A stretch of DNA of 64,000 bases from Blastobasis lacticolella. Its lineage: Eukaryota; Arthropoda; Insecta; Lepidoptera; Blastobasidae. Positions 30,161 through 41,700 of this stretch are shown piece after piece; position 1 is the stretch's first letter; each line of letters begins with the position of its first letter. The stretch covers positions 18,351,907 through 18,415,906 of the forward strand of contig LR990041.1 of NCBI GenBank assembly GCA_905147135.1, read 5' to 3'. The notes under the pieces are model-generated. The model made no database searches and was not told where the DNA came from. It saw only the letters and a program-made list of their open reading frames with translations. The translations under genes were made by a program, and so were the position numbers.

Positions 30161-31770
30161 TAATGTAAACTATGTTTCTTTTTCGTAACTACGACATTCC
30201 TGGTTTTCTACCTTCACCTCTCACAAATCGCTGCCTCACATTCAGCATTTCTAATGCGGAATACATAATAAATGATTCTACACATTCGCCAGTAAAATGC
30301 TCGAAAAAAAATTCTGTTGACAATATTGTTTCCTAATTTGTAAACAAAAAACTGAAATCCCGTATTTTCTGCTTATTTGCCAAGTTGAACAAAAATGTAC
30401 TCACCAATAGATCACCCACGTGGCTTAGGCGCTGTCCTAATTGGTAATGGTCGTGCGACCGTGGTCGTACGACGGGCGTCGCTCGACCAATAGGAGACCT
30501 CAAAAACCCGGCAACTGAGAAAAAAATTTCGCTTACACTAATCAAAGCTTACGCCACCGTACGCTAACCGACAGGAACGTCGACATCTATAAGCAATCGC
30601 AACGCAATCTCTACCACTCGCAGCAAGTTTTCAGCTCGATTGGTAGAGTTTTCTTGGCGATCCTAATGCTTAAAGATGGCAATTCGAGTTAGGCGCTCGG
30701 ACCCCGGGCCAGATAAGTTTGTTGTACTATACTAGCATGCTTATAAGTAAATTACACTTGCCTAAAGACTCCCTCTTCCGCTCCCGCAAGTAGCATGCTA
30801 GAAAATCGAATGACTGACCGAGCTTAAACTCATAAGTATGATAATTTTAAGCAAAGAACACACACATGCTACTAAGTAGCACTTGCTCAACACTAGCATT
30901 AAATCGTTTTCGTGCTTGAAATTAGCATATGTAACCAGAATTTAGATTTAGGTACTTGACCCGCAGCGGCACCGCCTATCTCCATAGCATGATCCCACCC
31001 CTCTGGAATGACGTCGCAACTTGCATTTCGGATATTCTGTGACGTTATTACAGAGGGTGGTATCATGCGATTGGAGATCGGCTGTACCGTTCCCGGGGTC
31101 GTACCGCCGATATCCGATAGTACGCCGCCATCTTGTTCCAAATGAGTAGAGACCAATCGCAGCAAGGCAGCTCAGGAGCCGTACCGCCGATCTCCATGAT
31201 CGGCCAAGATCCATGTTGTTGCAATTGAGTAGGGGGGCAATCGGAGCAAGCAAGAGCCAAGGCTGTCTTGCTGCGATTAGTTTCTACAATCGTAGATAGG
31301 CGGTACCATTCCTGGCTCTACCTCAAATAGTAATAGGCGTAATAGGTTTTTCTACCTATGTAGGTAAGACTTTTTAAAATGCGCTAGCTAATAATGAGCA
31401 GTTTTCCAGTAGGTATTGCTCTCAAAAAGCTCCCACAATTTAGGTACTTTTTTAAAAATATGTATGATTGTGGCAGTGATGTCATACAGCCAAATAATAT
31501 TAACTTAAAAATAAAAAGCTTATTAATGTAAATATAACTTTTAAAGGTTGAAAGAAATGTAAAAAATATATTGATCTAAGTGAGTACTATGTTCCATTTT
31601 ATTAAAAGCCTTTTATATGTTCGTACGTTCATTCTAGCGTCAACTGACACAGTCAAATTGATGTTGTTTTTTTTACCTATTGGCAAAACTGCTCATTAAG
31701 TTTTCTCGTGACAAAAAGAGCACTTCTGCTGAGAGCGAGAGAAGAGAGAGCGATTTAAGGAAAAAAATCT
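30160..31770. other. intergenic; imperfect repeats of a CCGTACCGCCGATCTCC unit
   Basis: A MITE fragment lies at 30435-30495. Between 30960 and 31320 the unit GTACCGCCGATCTCCATGATC recurs about three times with changes (30965, 31105, 31180), and gives rise to minus-strand frames of 65-101 codons with no family motifs. I treat these as repeat-derived and not as genes. Confidence 0.4.
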
Positions 31771-31782
31771 TATGTTATTATC

Positions 31783-32040
31783 ATCATCACAGCCCGTAAC
31801 AGTCCACTGCAGGACTTAGGGCCTCTACCACAAAAGGGGAGGTTATTGCCATAATCTCCACGCTTGGCAGGCGGGTTGGAGATCGCAGTGTTTAAATATA
31901 ACAATGGAAAATGCTGCTGCCCATTTTCCACACTACGGAGACTCTTGATCTTTTGCCTCGAAAACATTAGTCGCCTTGTACGACACCCATGAGTGTAAGG
32001 GGTTGGTGCTATTCTACTCTGCCGGACACCACACAGCCAT
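31783..32040 (-). repeat. dispersed LINE-tail-like repeat
   Basis: Same family as 6632 and 23690. It starts with an ATCATCATCAC stretch, the inverse of a (GAT)n tail, which supports a minus-strand RTE-like 3' end. Confidence 0.55.
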
Positions 32041-32210
32041 ATTGTATATATAATATATACCAATATATATTATACTATACAATTTTTACACCAATATATA
32101 GTTTTCAGCGCTGGGTGGGTATCATGTACGCTTTGGGAACTCGTTGCGGCAACACTGTCTATCTGTCAAAGTTCGCGGTGGATCCATGAATGAACATTGG
32201 GTACGCTTAC

Positions 32211-32841
32211 CAGTGTTGCCAACTAGGCTAACACGAAATGTGCTAAACTGCTGTTACGAAAATACCAAAACATGCAAAATTTTTAAATAAAGTGCTAAAA
32301 TAAAATGCCAAATTAATGTAAAATTTTAATCCATTATTATAAAATATACAGACTAACTCTAAGTACATATATTTAGGAGGCATATTGAGGTATAAAATAA
32401 AGTTTACAAACCAACTTTATAACAAATTACAAATATTTTTTAACAAAAAATATTAATCTCGTCACCTTGTAAGATCGCACTTTTTCCACCCACCTTCATT
32501 TATTTTAAATTTAGTAGGTAACGATTTAATTAAAGTTATTCTTTTTCCCTCATTCCTACAGAGAAGAGGTAGAGAAGTAATTTTGTTTGTCTACTTATAG
32601 TATCCACCTGCCAAAACGATTTTTTTAATGGGGTATCCCCTAGAAGTCCCAAAACATAAAAGATTATTCGTTTCATGTTTATATTAAACTAAAGTCGTCG
32701 TTCGTTTCATGTTCTTTTTTAAATTTCACTTTAAGTTAATATTCTAAAAAAATATGCTATATGCTAAACGACAAAACAATATGCTAAATAGAAAGAAAAT
32801 CTGACAAATTTAGCACATAAAATGCTAAATGGGCAACACTG
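32211..32841. mobile_element. hAT-type MITE (631 bp) with 8-bp target duplication
   Basis: Ends CAGTGTTGCC and GGCAACACTG are inverse and sit directly inside ACGCTTAC at 32203-32210 and 32842-32849. The AT-rich interior repeats AATGCTAAA-like motifs near both ends. It lies 175 bases upstream of the zinc-finger ATG, so it may be part of that gene's promoter or 5' UTR. Confidence 0.87.
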
Positions 32842-33016
32842 ACGCTTACTACGCTACCGTATTGGACCTATAAATTTGTTTATATGGTTTTATTATGGAT
32901 TACAGAGGACTTTCTGTAGATTATAGGTATACTGATACAAATAATAGAAGAGAAATAGCATAAAACGTAGTGTATAATTATTATTTTTCGAAATAATTAG
33001 TATATTTGCTTTTATC

Positions 33017-36000
33017 ATGAACAAAATATGCAGGATATGTTTGGAAGAGGGAGTTGTAACATCAATATTTACAAAAAATTTCAATATATCGTTGAGTGAC
33101 ATGGTGGAATATTGTTGTAATTTAAAGGTACAAGTATAAACCATAATATAACTGAATTGTTTATTCATAAAACAGACAAAATGCAAGTGTATTTACATTG
33201 AAAGAAGAGGAAAAAAAAGCAAACTATAAACTTATAATTAATTCAGATTATATATTGCCTATGAAATAACTAAAATATTAAATCATTAATTGTTAACACA
33301 CCTCAAATTTTATAGCATAATGTGTGAAAATATAAGTGAGTACTTACTTATATAAGTACTAATGAAATCTAGTATTATTTCAGATAAACAGAAATGATGG
33401 TTTGCCTGATCAAATTTGTAGCAACTGCATCTACAAGTTAGGCATTGCTTATCATTTCAAGCAAACATGTGAAACAGCTGATATTCGCTTGAGACAGTAC
33501 CTGGGTCTTCATGTTACTGAGAAGTGAGTATAATCATCATTTATACAATTTCCTTTAAGTAATGAACAGAGAATGGAGTACATACAGATGTACTTATAAA
33601 ACCACAATAAACAAATATGCTTGAACAATTCACACAGTACCATCTAGCCCCAAAGTAAGCAAATCTTGTGTTATTGGTGCTAGGTAACTGATAAATTACT
33701 TATTACACAAATTGTACTTATTACCCATAACCGAAATTAAAATTCATAATTTCAATTTCTGCTTGTCCGAGAATCAAACCTCTGCATAACCAACTGTTGT
33801 TGTTTTGTTTAGATAGTAGTCGAAATAGAATTAAATTCTATGTAAATTTTTATGATTTCCAGATCTAGTGATGCAGCCGTAATGACAGACCCAATTGTAA
33901 GTATTATAATATCTTATTGGAATAATAATTAGTAAGTAGTTGTGTACAATTTTACCAATAAGTAGGTACATAATTAATACGTTTTCTTTTCTTTTTAGGT
34001 TGTTGCTCACCACACAGTAATTAGAAAATGGTAAATTGTTTGCAATTTATTTTTATGATTTTGTTGATATGCTTAAACTACCTACCTATATTGCGTTGAA
34101 CAATCTTTAATAACTCTATTGCAGTAAATGTCAACAAGTACAACCTAAGAAAAGCAGCTCGAACTACAAAAGGAAACCTGAATCAGAAAAACAGAAACGT
34201 GGTCCCAAACCAAAACCCAAACAAATTCATAGCTGTTACGAGTGTGACAAGCAATTTCGATGTCAGGCACAATTAGAAATGCATATCAGGTAAAAAAAAA
34301 AATTTATTGTTAGTTACCAAATTATATTGGTTAAAATTGAAGTGGCATAGCTCCTATATAACTAATGATGAAACACTGTCATAAAATTAAAATAGCCTTA
34401 AATTATTTACATAAATTTAAAACGAAATTAAAATTGCTTGAAAAGTAGGACTCATGATCTTAAAGATTATTTTCAGAACGGCGTTTCCATGTATTTTATT
34501 GTCCATGGGCGGCGGCGGCGGTGACAGTGGCTCATTATTAAAGTCCCGTGGTTTTTAACAGACCACAGTGGTTATGACCTATGTTATAAGTATATAGCTA
34601 GGCTAGCTGGCACTTGTCTAGCTAGAGACAACAGTGGTCCGAAGATGGAACGATTTCGATGCGTTTCTCTTTATTTGAAAGCCAGTTTAATCGAGACTGT
34701 TCTTAGCTTTCTTTCATTACAATCAGTTCAGTAATTTAGAAAAATATTGTTCTATACTAGGTTAGGGATTTTCCAAAGTTTTTCGGTTGGTTAGGTAGGT
34801 TATTAAAGTTATTTGTTAACCAGTTACCACGCCTAGTATAAATTATTGTGATTATTTTGTTGTAACTTCACTACTAATTTAATTGAACAAGAGTTTCTTC
34901 TATTTTGTTCAAGGACTCATACGGGTGCCAAGCCGTTTGGCTGTATGTACTGCCCCCGACGTTTCACACAAAAGCATAACCTAACCATACATTTGCGTGT
35001 ACATACTGGCGAAAAACCATTCCAGTGTGAAGTCTGCAGGTGAGTGATAGAGAATCCTTAAATCCTAATCCTAATAAATATTATAAATGCGAAGGTAACT
35101 CTGTATGGTTGTCGTTTGGCTTTTCATGGCTAAACTACAGATACGGATTTTGAAAAAAGGGGTCAGAATTTTTTTTTATTTGATTTTTTTTTTTTGAGAA
35201 TCTTGAGACTGCATATCGATAGAGGACAAACACTCCTACTATTAGCGTAGATCCAGTATAATACAATAGATAAAAGAATACCTGTGTATTAGGTAATGGA
35301 TAGATAGGTATATGTCAGATGCACAGGCAGCACAGGGCGCTGAAACGTGTCTGATATATTTTAACTGCTGTACCCCATACTTCGCACCGGAATACGTATA
35401 ATTAAAGTTGTATACCACCTGAATTCCTACCAATACGATTTGGCGGAACCAATGACCACAGATCCGTGCAGTATGGCCAATTATTTTAAGTTCGGCATGC
35501 ACTATAATCGTTAAATAGATGTATCTTAATAATACATATACAAAGAGATTAATACATATACAAAAATTTAAACAGCAAGCCCTCGGCGTTTAGTGTTATT
35601 TAGATTTAGGACCTTACCATTTATAATCCGCTTCATGAAAGAAGAGACTTGTCAAATGGCAGTAGAGGGGATTTCGCGCAGGTAATCCTCTACTGCGCAA
35701 GTTGAACCACGTGACCCGCCAAGTATCTTCTTATTTACACTAGTTATACTATACCTGCTATTATATTTATTTACAGTAAAAGATTCTCAGCTCAAGGCAA
35801 CCTTCAGGCTCATTTGAAAATCCATACAGGACAGAGAGAACATGTAAGTACAATAAGAAGTTAACATACCACTAAAATGTAAAAAAAGAGTCGCGTTGTA
35901 ATGCCGAAGTTATTGGCTATGGTTGGGGAAGCGAGCGGCTACACAGAAAAGACGCAGACACGTCGCAGACGCGGCGCCCGTTCAATTTACTTTCATATAA

Positions 36001-39000
36001 AATGTATAGAAACGTCGCGACGCAAAACATACAGCAAAGACAGGGCGCGGACGCGTCGCAGACAGGGGGTGCGGGCGGGCCGGGCCTCGCCCACAGCGCT
36101 TGCTGCAAGACAAGGTGCCTACGCTCTTGACTGGTCCGCGACGGCGTCGCGTCCGTGCCGTCTTTTCTGTATGTTTTAAGTCGCGTCCACGTCCCGTCTG
36201 TGCCCCGACCGCGACGTGTCTGCGTCCTATCTGTGTGGCCGCCCGCTAAGGGCTGAAGTGGACTTTAGCCAGTGGCGTAGCTTGCCCTCCGTGGGCCCCG
36301 TATCAATAGTTGTCTGGGGGCCCCTCTTATTGATACCGCCAACTACGAGCGCAGCGTACTCACATAAATTCGCATGTTAATAATATAAATAACTTTAATA
36401 ACTGAATTAGCGTGCGTAGCGAGCTCTACATTTGTGTAATAATATACTCTAAATAAGCCAGGTCCGCGAAGCGAGGGAGGCGTGCTCGGAATTTTTATAT
36501 ATTTGCCCTTGACTTGGCTACATTAAAACTTTGCGTGATTATTACAAAAATAAGTAATGTCATTGAATGAGCGAGCGCAGCGAGCTCGAAATTTTTGTAA
36601 TGTACCCTTAAATCCTTGCGCGATTTTACTAAAAAATGCCGTAAAATCAGTAAATGGACGATAGTGCCAGGCAATCTCAACATTTTTGACATTTTGATTG
36701 AGATTGTATAATAAAATTAAGTTCACAAACAGTTAATGATCGAGCGCAGCGAGCTTGAAATTTCGGGTAATATTTTGGCGGAGGGCCCCCTGGTCTGACA
36801 TTCTCTATTGAACAACTTTTCCCTGAGGGATAACGAATTTTTGTTTACACACGTTTGGGGGCCCCTATGGCCCGGGGGCCCCGTATAATTGATATGGCTG
36901 ATACTGCGGTAGCTACGCCCCTGACTTTAGCGGTAAGAACCGCGGTATATATCGACTTGGTTTTACTTTTGAAAATAGTCATGAATAGGCTTCATGTCGT
37001 GACGGTGCACGGTGGCACATTTCCTAGTCGACCTATATAGTTAGTGAGTTTATTTGGCGGCCCTCTCTGACCCAGCGGCCAAAACTGGAGCTAAGTGTTA
37101 CCGGATCAGATGGGTTTGTGGCACTGTAGAAGTTTTGTACGCTACTTGACTTTCATCGAATGTGCCAAGTCTCATATGAGTTTTTTGTAGAGAGCTCTAT
37201 AGTCATTTATATAATTTAATTGAAGGATATTTCAATAGGGAAAAGCTCCCAAATACGGTAGACAAATTCATGTTACGCACGGTGGTCGTGGTGCACCTTG
37301 GTTAATAAGTAACACAGTTTTCAATGATTTTAAATCACCAATCCGGTATACTTACTTAATTCACCTGACTCGATATTCATTGGATCTTTACAATGCGTAC
37401 GGCAAAGAAACGGAACACGTTGCCTGGGAGTGTGTTCCCTGATCAAAATAAACTGAATAGGCTGGTCCTTCTTCACCGCATCGTCACTTACCAACAGGTG
37501 AGATAGCGGTCAAATCATAGTCAAATGCCAGTCTAAACGGACTTTGCCCCACCACTCAATCCCACCGCTGCAACTCCTGTGTAGCCAAGATCTACAGCGG
37601 CGATCACACACAGGTCCTGAGTTTTGACACTCAGGCGCGCCCAAGGACAAGCCAAATGCCAGTCTAGTCTAATATATATAAAAAAAATATTGGCCTATTG
37701 AGGCATTCATAAATAAAATAATTCATAATTATATCAAGCACAAGTCCGATCTTGCATGGAGTACTGCTGCCACCTCTGGGATGGATCAGCCAAATACCAA
37801 CTGGCTGCTTTGGATTCGGTGGAAAAACGGACAAAGAGATTAATTTGTGATACGCAGTTAATTGAGGCTAAGCTGCAGAGCCTCGAGCATCGGCGTAGGG
37901 TTGCGCGTTTGTCGGTTTTCTACAGGTTGCACTTCGGAGAGTGTGCGAAGCAGTTGCACGACCTCATTCCGCCGGCCCCTTTCCATCGCCATCGGGAGAC
38001 GCGATCTGGGCGAGCGCTTCATCCTTATGTCGTGGATCTTCCAACTATCCGCACGAGCCGCTTTGGCTCGACTTTTATAATGCGTACGGCTAAGGAGTGG
38101 AATGCGTTGCCTGCGAGTGTGTTCCCTGATCAATATAATCTGGATGCCTTCAAGGCTAGAGTGAATAGGCTGTTCCTAGACAGGCATGCTCTATCATCGA
38201 CCGCATCGTCACTTACCACCAGGTGAGGTGGCGGTCAAATGCCTGGCTAGTAAAGTAATAACAAAAAAAAATTGACATTCTTCTCTTGAATTTTTTACAG
38301 GTGTGTTCACTATGCAACAAATCTTTTATTACATCAAGTGAGCTTACTCGTCACATGAATAAACACAGAGGAGTAAGGAATTTCAAATGTGATCTGTGTC
38401 AATCAGCCTACATATATGCACGAGATCTTGTAAGTATTTTAAATCTCTAAAAACCAATGTTGTTGTTTTTGTATCTTGTTCATAGCTCCATGTATCTAGA
38501 ATTCTAGATAGACCCATTGCTAAATATAATCATCTTGGCGTTACAAGAGCCCGGGGTCCGCCTTGACCATGATCGAGGATTAGGCAGATCATATAATTAC
38601 AGTGGAGCGACTGCCATCTGACATCCGTGACCTGGTACCAGAGGAACCTGACCAGATTGGACCGTGGTTAGAAATTCAGTCGCCTGAATGTGCAGGTTTC
38701 ATCACGATGTTTTCCCTCACCGTAAGGGCATTGGGAAGCATTTAACTAATGCACGTAACTCAGAAATGAGTCATTGGTACCGCAGTGAAATTCGAACCTG
38801 GTATATCACGAGTCCGATACTTTAACCACTCGGCCACCGACTCAACAGCTATTTAACCATAACTAAAATACAAATAATTTTATTGCAGAGACAACACAAA
38901 TTAAAAAAGCATCAAGTGCACCAGGAATCCACGAAAGTACAGAATGAAGGGTATAATAATACCAGTAGCAACATTGATATAATCGGACTAGATGTAGGAA

Positions 39001-39260
39001 ACAATATCCCAACTACTGCATTGCCAGTACCGGCTGTGAAAGACCACCATCAAATTGTTCATCTAATAAATAAAAAGCAAAGTAATGTTTCAGATCAAAG
39101 CCATACTAATGCACTTCCATTATCATTTGAAGAGAAGGAGCTCAAAGACATTTATCATAGTCAATATGCTGACAAGACTATTAATGATGAAGTGAGATGT
39201 ACAATGTACACACATAGAGAAAAAACTTACACTCACAATATTAAAAACTATGGACTTTAA
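33017..39260 (+). CDS. ZAD / C2H2 zinc-finger protein, complete, nine coding exons
   Basis: Exons 33017-33127, 33384-33523, 33863-33896, 33999-34030, 34125-34289, 34914-35039, 35777-35843, 38301-38429 and 38889-39260 join in phase into 391 residues. The N-terminus is a ZAD: CRIC at residues 5-8 and CSNC at 49-52 provide the four zinc ligands. A basic linker ([10 protein letters not shown]) precedes five C2H2 fingers: CYEC...HIRTH, CMYC...HLRVH, CEVC...HLKIH, CSLC...HMNKH, CDLC...HKLKKH. TGAKPF and TGEKPF linkers join the early fingers. The tail of about 110 residues is acidic/polar without motifs. ZAD-C2H2 proteins are an insect-expanded class of DNA-binding regulators that dimerise through the ZAD; the target here is unknown. 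I chose the ATG directly before KICRIC, where ZAD proteins normally start. Intron 7 (2.5 kb) holds three transposons. The stop lies 48 bases from the NDUFC2 stop on the other strand. Confidence 0.9.
34500..34860. repeat. degenerate dispersed repeat in zinc-finger gene intron 5
   Basis: GAAAGCCAGTTTAATCGAGAC and CTTAGCTTTCTTTCATTA resemble the repeat at 39895-40010 and 15800-15900. No coding content. Confidence 0.4.
35074..35776. other. zinc-finger gene intron 6: Lep1-like start plus unrecognised DNA
   Basis: 35074-35160 reads like the beginning of a Lep1-like unit (ATATTATAAATGCGAAGGT). 35634-35685 matches the inverse of 63261-63320. An 86-codon minus-strand frame near 35242-35502 has no recognisable motif. 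Confidence 0.4.
35928..36250. mobile_element. GC-rich foldback MITE
   Basis: AGCGAGCGGCTACACAGAAAAG with GACGCAGACACGTCGC at the left faces GCGACGTGTCTGCGTCCTAT with CTGTGTGGCCGCCCGCT at the right. Arms are about 45 bases. GC content is far above its surroundings and creates accidental open frames on both strands. It is in intron 7 of the zinc-finger gene. Confidence 0.7.
36270..36923. mobile_element. hAT-type MITE (654 bp) with 8-bp target duplication
   Basis: The ends CAGTGGCGTAGCT and AGCTACGCCCCTG are inverse, inside the duplication ACTTTAGC (36262-36269 and 36924-36931). The interior repeats GAGCGCAGCGAGCTCGAAATTT-like blocks (36410, 36570, 36740) and carries GGGGCCCC stretches near both ends. 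No transposase. Confidence 0.87.
37400..38270 (+). pseudogene. CR1/Jockey-like LINE, 3' end of RT ORF plus tail
   Basis: The frame 37756-38226 reads [61 protein letters not shown] and NRLFLDR: the C-terminal domain that follows the polymerase in insect Jockey/CR1-type elements. The 3' end is CACCAGGTGAGGTGGCGG with GGCTAGTAA and an A-rich run. A second partial piece of the same 3' end lies just upstream at 37380-37510. The element ends about 30 bases before zinc-finger exon 8 (38301). Confidence 0.65.
38529..38845 (-). mobile_element. near full-length SINE, minus strand
   Basis: It runs from ATCATCTTGGCGTT (3' end) to the reverse tRNA-like head (TTCGAACCTGG, then CACTCGGCCACCGACTC). It sits in the last intron of the zinc-finger gene, about 45 bases before exon 9. 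Confidence 0.75.
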
Positions 39261-39266
39261 TTTAAT
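39256..39266 (-). promoter_or_regulatory. candidate NDUFC2 poly(A) signals (ATTAAA, two overlapping)
   Basis: On the minus strand ATTAAA occurs at 39261-39256 and again at 39266-39261, 43-53 bases past the NDUFC2 stop. One overlaps the zinc-finger TAA (39258-39260). The zinc-finger transcript has its own candidate ATTAAA at 39368-39373, past NDUFC2 exon 3. Use of either is inferred. Confidence 0.35.
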
Positions 39267-39308
39267 AGGATAATATTTTCAACTTGAAACAACTTAAAAT
39301 AAGGGTTT

Positions 39309-40942
39309 TTAACGGATGGGAATCCAGGGCTCAAAGATATCTCCAATTTTCTTCCGTGCTGAAAAGAATTAAAGCATTTTAGTAACTTTTGGTTAAATGT
39401 GCCTCCTCTACCTACCTCCTATGTCTGTCCTCTGCCTCTGGGGCAAGAGATGTGATGATTATTATTTATAGATACACTAGCAGCTGATGGCCTGTTAAAC
39501 CGTCTATGTCATTAATTAATATTCATCTATACTAATATTATAGAGAGGAAAGATTTGATTGTTTGTCAGTTTGTTTGTTTGTAATGGATAAACTTAAAAC
39601 AACCTACTTATCCAGATTAAAAATTCATATTAGCAAGGCTATATTTTACCAAAACAAATTGTAGATCCCAAAAAAATTGCAATTATAACCCAAGTTATTG
39701 CAAATGTCCATAGGCTGCAATGACTGCTTACCATCAGGCAGACCGTAGCTTTGCCACCCTAATGGTATGAAAAGAACTACCTGGTATAGTTGATCTAAGA
39801 GTGGACCTCTTAAAAAATATGTCTAATGTGGATAAGTTATTTATTTATTAACCCCTGACGAAAAAAGAGGAGTATTATAAGTTTCATGTGTGTATTTGTG
39901 TGTCTGTCTGTGGCATCGTAGCTCCCGAACAGATAGGCTAATTTGGATGTGGTTTCTGTATTTGAAAGCCATCATTGAGATGGTTCTTAGCTTTGTTTCA
40001 TTAAAATTGTTTCAATAGTTTAGTAAATATTTGAGCTAAGGGTTATCAGACTTTTCTATTGGTTAAATTATTAGGAAGTGGACAAGTTATATATGGGAGA
40101 ATTAGGAAGTGGACATACTAGGAATATGGATGAGTTAAGCAGTGGACAAGAAGAAATTGTAGGTTGACCAGCTCAACTTTTCCTATTCTATACTAATATT
40201 ATTTATCACTTTATAGACAATATTATAAAGATTAAACATTTATCCAAAAATACTGAAACATTTTCCAAGATTGTTTAATAAATAGATGCTACATTAATCT
40301 GGCATGTCATAGAATACTTTCATGCCAGAAAAAACAATAGGGTCTTGCTAGTTGTATGTTTACAAAGTCCCGATCAGTGTGAGAGTGAAAACCACAGGCT
40401 ATGCTAGTTTATATTAGTATGGAAAAGTTTATCCAGAGTTATATGGGTACGCAGGTAGGTGTAGTATACAATCATACGCCCGTTTCTCATAGGTAAAATA
40501 GGTAGAGAGGAGTGCCACATCAAATATTACCTGGAACTGGGAAGTCGTCGGGATGTAGTTCAATGTAATGTCTCAGTACAGCATCCTTTTCAGCGTAATA
40601 TTCCATGCGCTTTTGTTGTACGTAAGTCAACAGAGCAGTCCAGCCTATAGTGTAAATTATATGCTTTTGTATACCTGAAAATAGCAATTCAAATAGTTAA
40701 TCATTACCTACAGCTTACCTTTTACCATACCTTGTTAAAATTAATATTTAATGTTTGTTATGTTATGTAACAAACGAGTTACCGCTGAATAGTGGCCGCC
40801 TTGTGCCGAAGTTTTGCATTACCCCGGATCCAACACCGAAAAAGACTCCAAGGACTTGTGGCATAATACCATTAAGGAATGGCTTTGTTCTTCCTTCATC
40901 TCCTAAGTTTAGAAGGTCTATTGCACTCAAATTCGAAGACAT
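39309..40942 (-). CDS. NDUFC2: NADH dehydrogenase (ubiquinone) 1 subunit C2 (complex I B14.5b), complete
   Basis: Three minus-strand exons, 40942-40783, 40674-40531 and 39358-39309, join in phase (1, 1) to 117 residues. The protein starts MSSNLSAIDLLNLGDEGRTK. It continues with a first hydrophobic segment (MPQVLGVFFGVGSG), a second (KHIIYTIGWTALLTYVQQKR), then the family hallmark LHPDDFP and the terminal EPWIPIR. Length and the LHP[ED]DFP...F..W.PIR ending match NDUFC2, an accessory subunit of the membrane arm of mitochondrial complex I in the inner membrane. The last exon encodes only 15 whole codons plus the stop and could be overlooked by gene finders. Intron 2 (1.17 kb) holds a Lep1-like unit and other repeat tails. 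The gene is convergent with the zinc-finger gene. Confidence 0.92.
39528..40060. repeat. repeat tails inside NDUFC2 intron 2
   Basis: 39528-39680 is a Lep1-like start (TACTAATATTATAGAGAGG). 39695-39775 is a LINE 3' end (GACTGCTTACCATCAGGCAG). 39850-40060 is the CGTAGCTCCCGAACAG repeat also seen at 15740. All lack coding sequence. Confidence 0.5.
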
Positions 40943-41048
40943 CGCTGAAGGCTAAAGCTGATCGAATCAAAGCAAAAACACAGACACATGAATAAACGAA
41001 CACAATATACGAGAGAAATTAATGTCCCTTGGACAAAATAAAGTACCT

Positions 41049-41640
41049 ATGCTTTGTCTAAAATAGGATGATAATTTTGACAGCTCACTAATTGTTGGTC
41101 GTTGGCGCACGCCTATGAAGTTTGGTGTTTTTTTCGGTAAAATGTACTACGGGAAATGTCGTACTTCATAGACAGGCCCCGCCCCTTTAGTGAAGTGCCA
41201 CGAATAACGAATAACAACAGACAATCAAAAATCGATATTGATATAATATAATCGAATATTTAAAATTAACATTTAAGTAACCTTATTATCTTTTGTAACT
41301 AAACTCTTATTCTTTGTTTGGATTTCACCTTAAGAGACCTTTCACAACAACAATTTCGAGTAGCGCGTATTCTACGTAATAGGATGACTGACCGAATAGA
41401 AACACGCACGTGTCATAATCGTCGATGTAGAAGGATTTTTAATGTCGTATTAATAAATTATTAATTCAGAAGAAAATAAATAGTTTATTTTGTATAATAC
41501 GTATAGCATAACCATGCACCTATCGATTCCAAGTTCTATGAGAATGATTATCGATAATCGAATAGATTCATTAACGATTTTACACAACCACATCCCTATT
41601 GTGATCTGTCAAAATTATCATCCTATTTTAGACAAGGTAT
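41049..41640. mobile_element. MITE family Y, copy A
   Basis: TATGCTTTGTCTAAAATAGG and GATGATAATTTTGACAG at the left face CTGTCAAAATTATCATCC and TATTTTAGACAAGGTAT at the right. The interior is shared with copies at 41701 and 52859 (GGCCCCGCCCCTTTAGTGAA, AAGAGACCTTTCACA). No coding sequence. Confidence 0.8.
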
Positions 41641-41700
41641 ATCTATATTAATCTGTGGAGAAATGTGCTGTCAATATCAATCAATATCAATCAAACAAAG

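Noticed and set aside
30899..31260. Minus-strand frames of 65-101 codons
   Set aside because: They arise from imperfect repetition of a CCGTACCGCCGATCTCC unit and have no family features.
35901..36179. 92-codon plus-strand frame rich in Arg and Ala
   Set aside because: It lies within a GC-rich foldback MITE, and the opposite strand is open as well.
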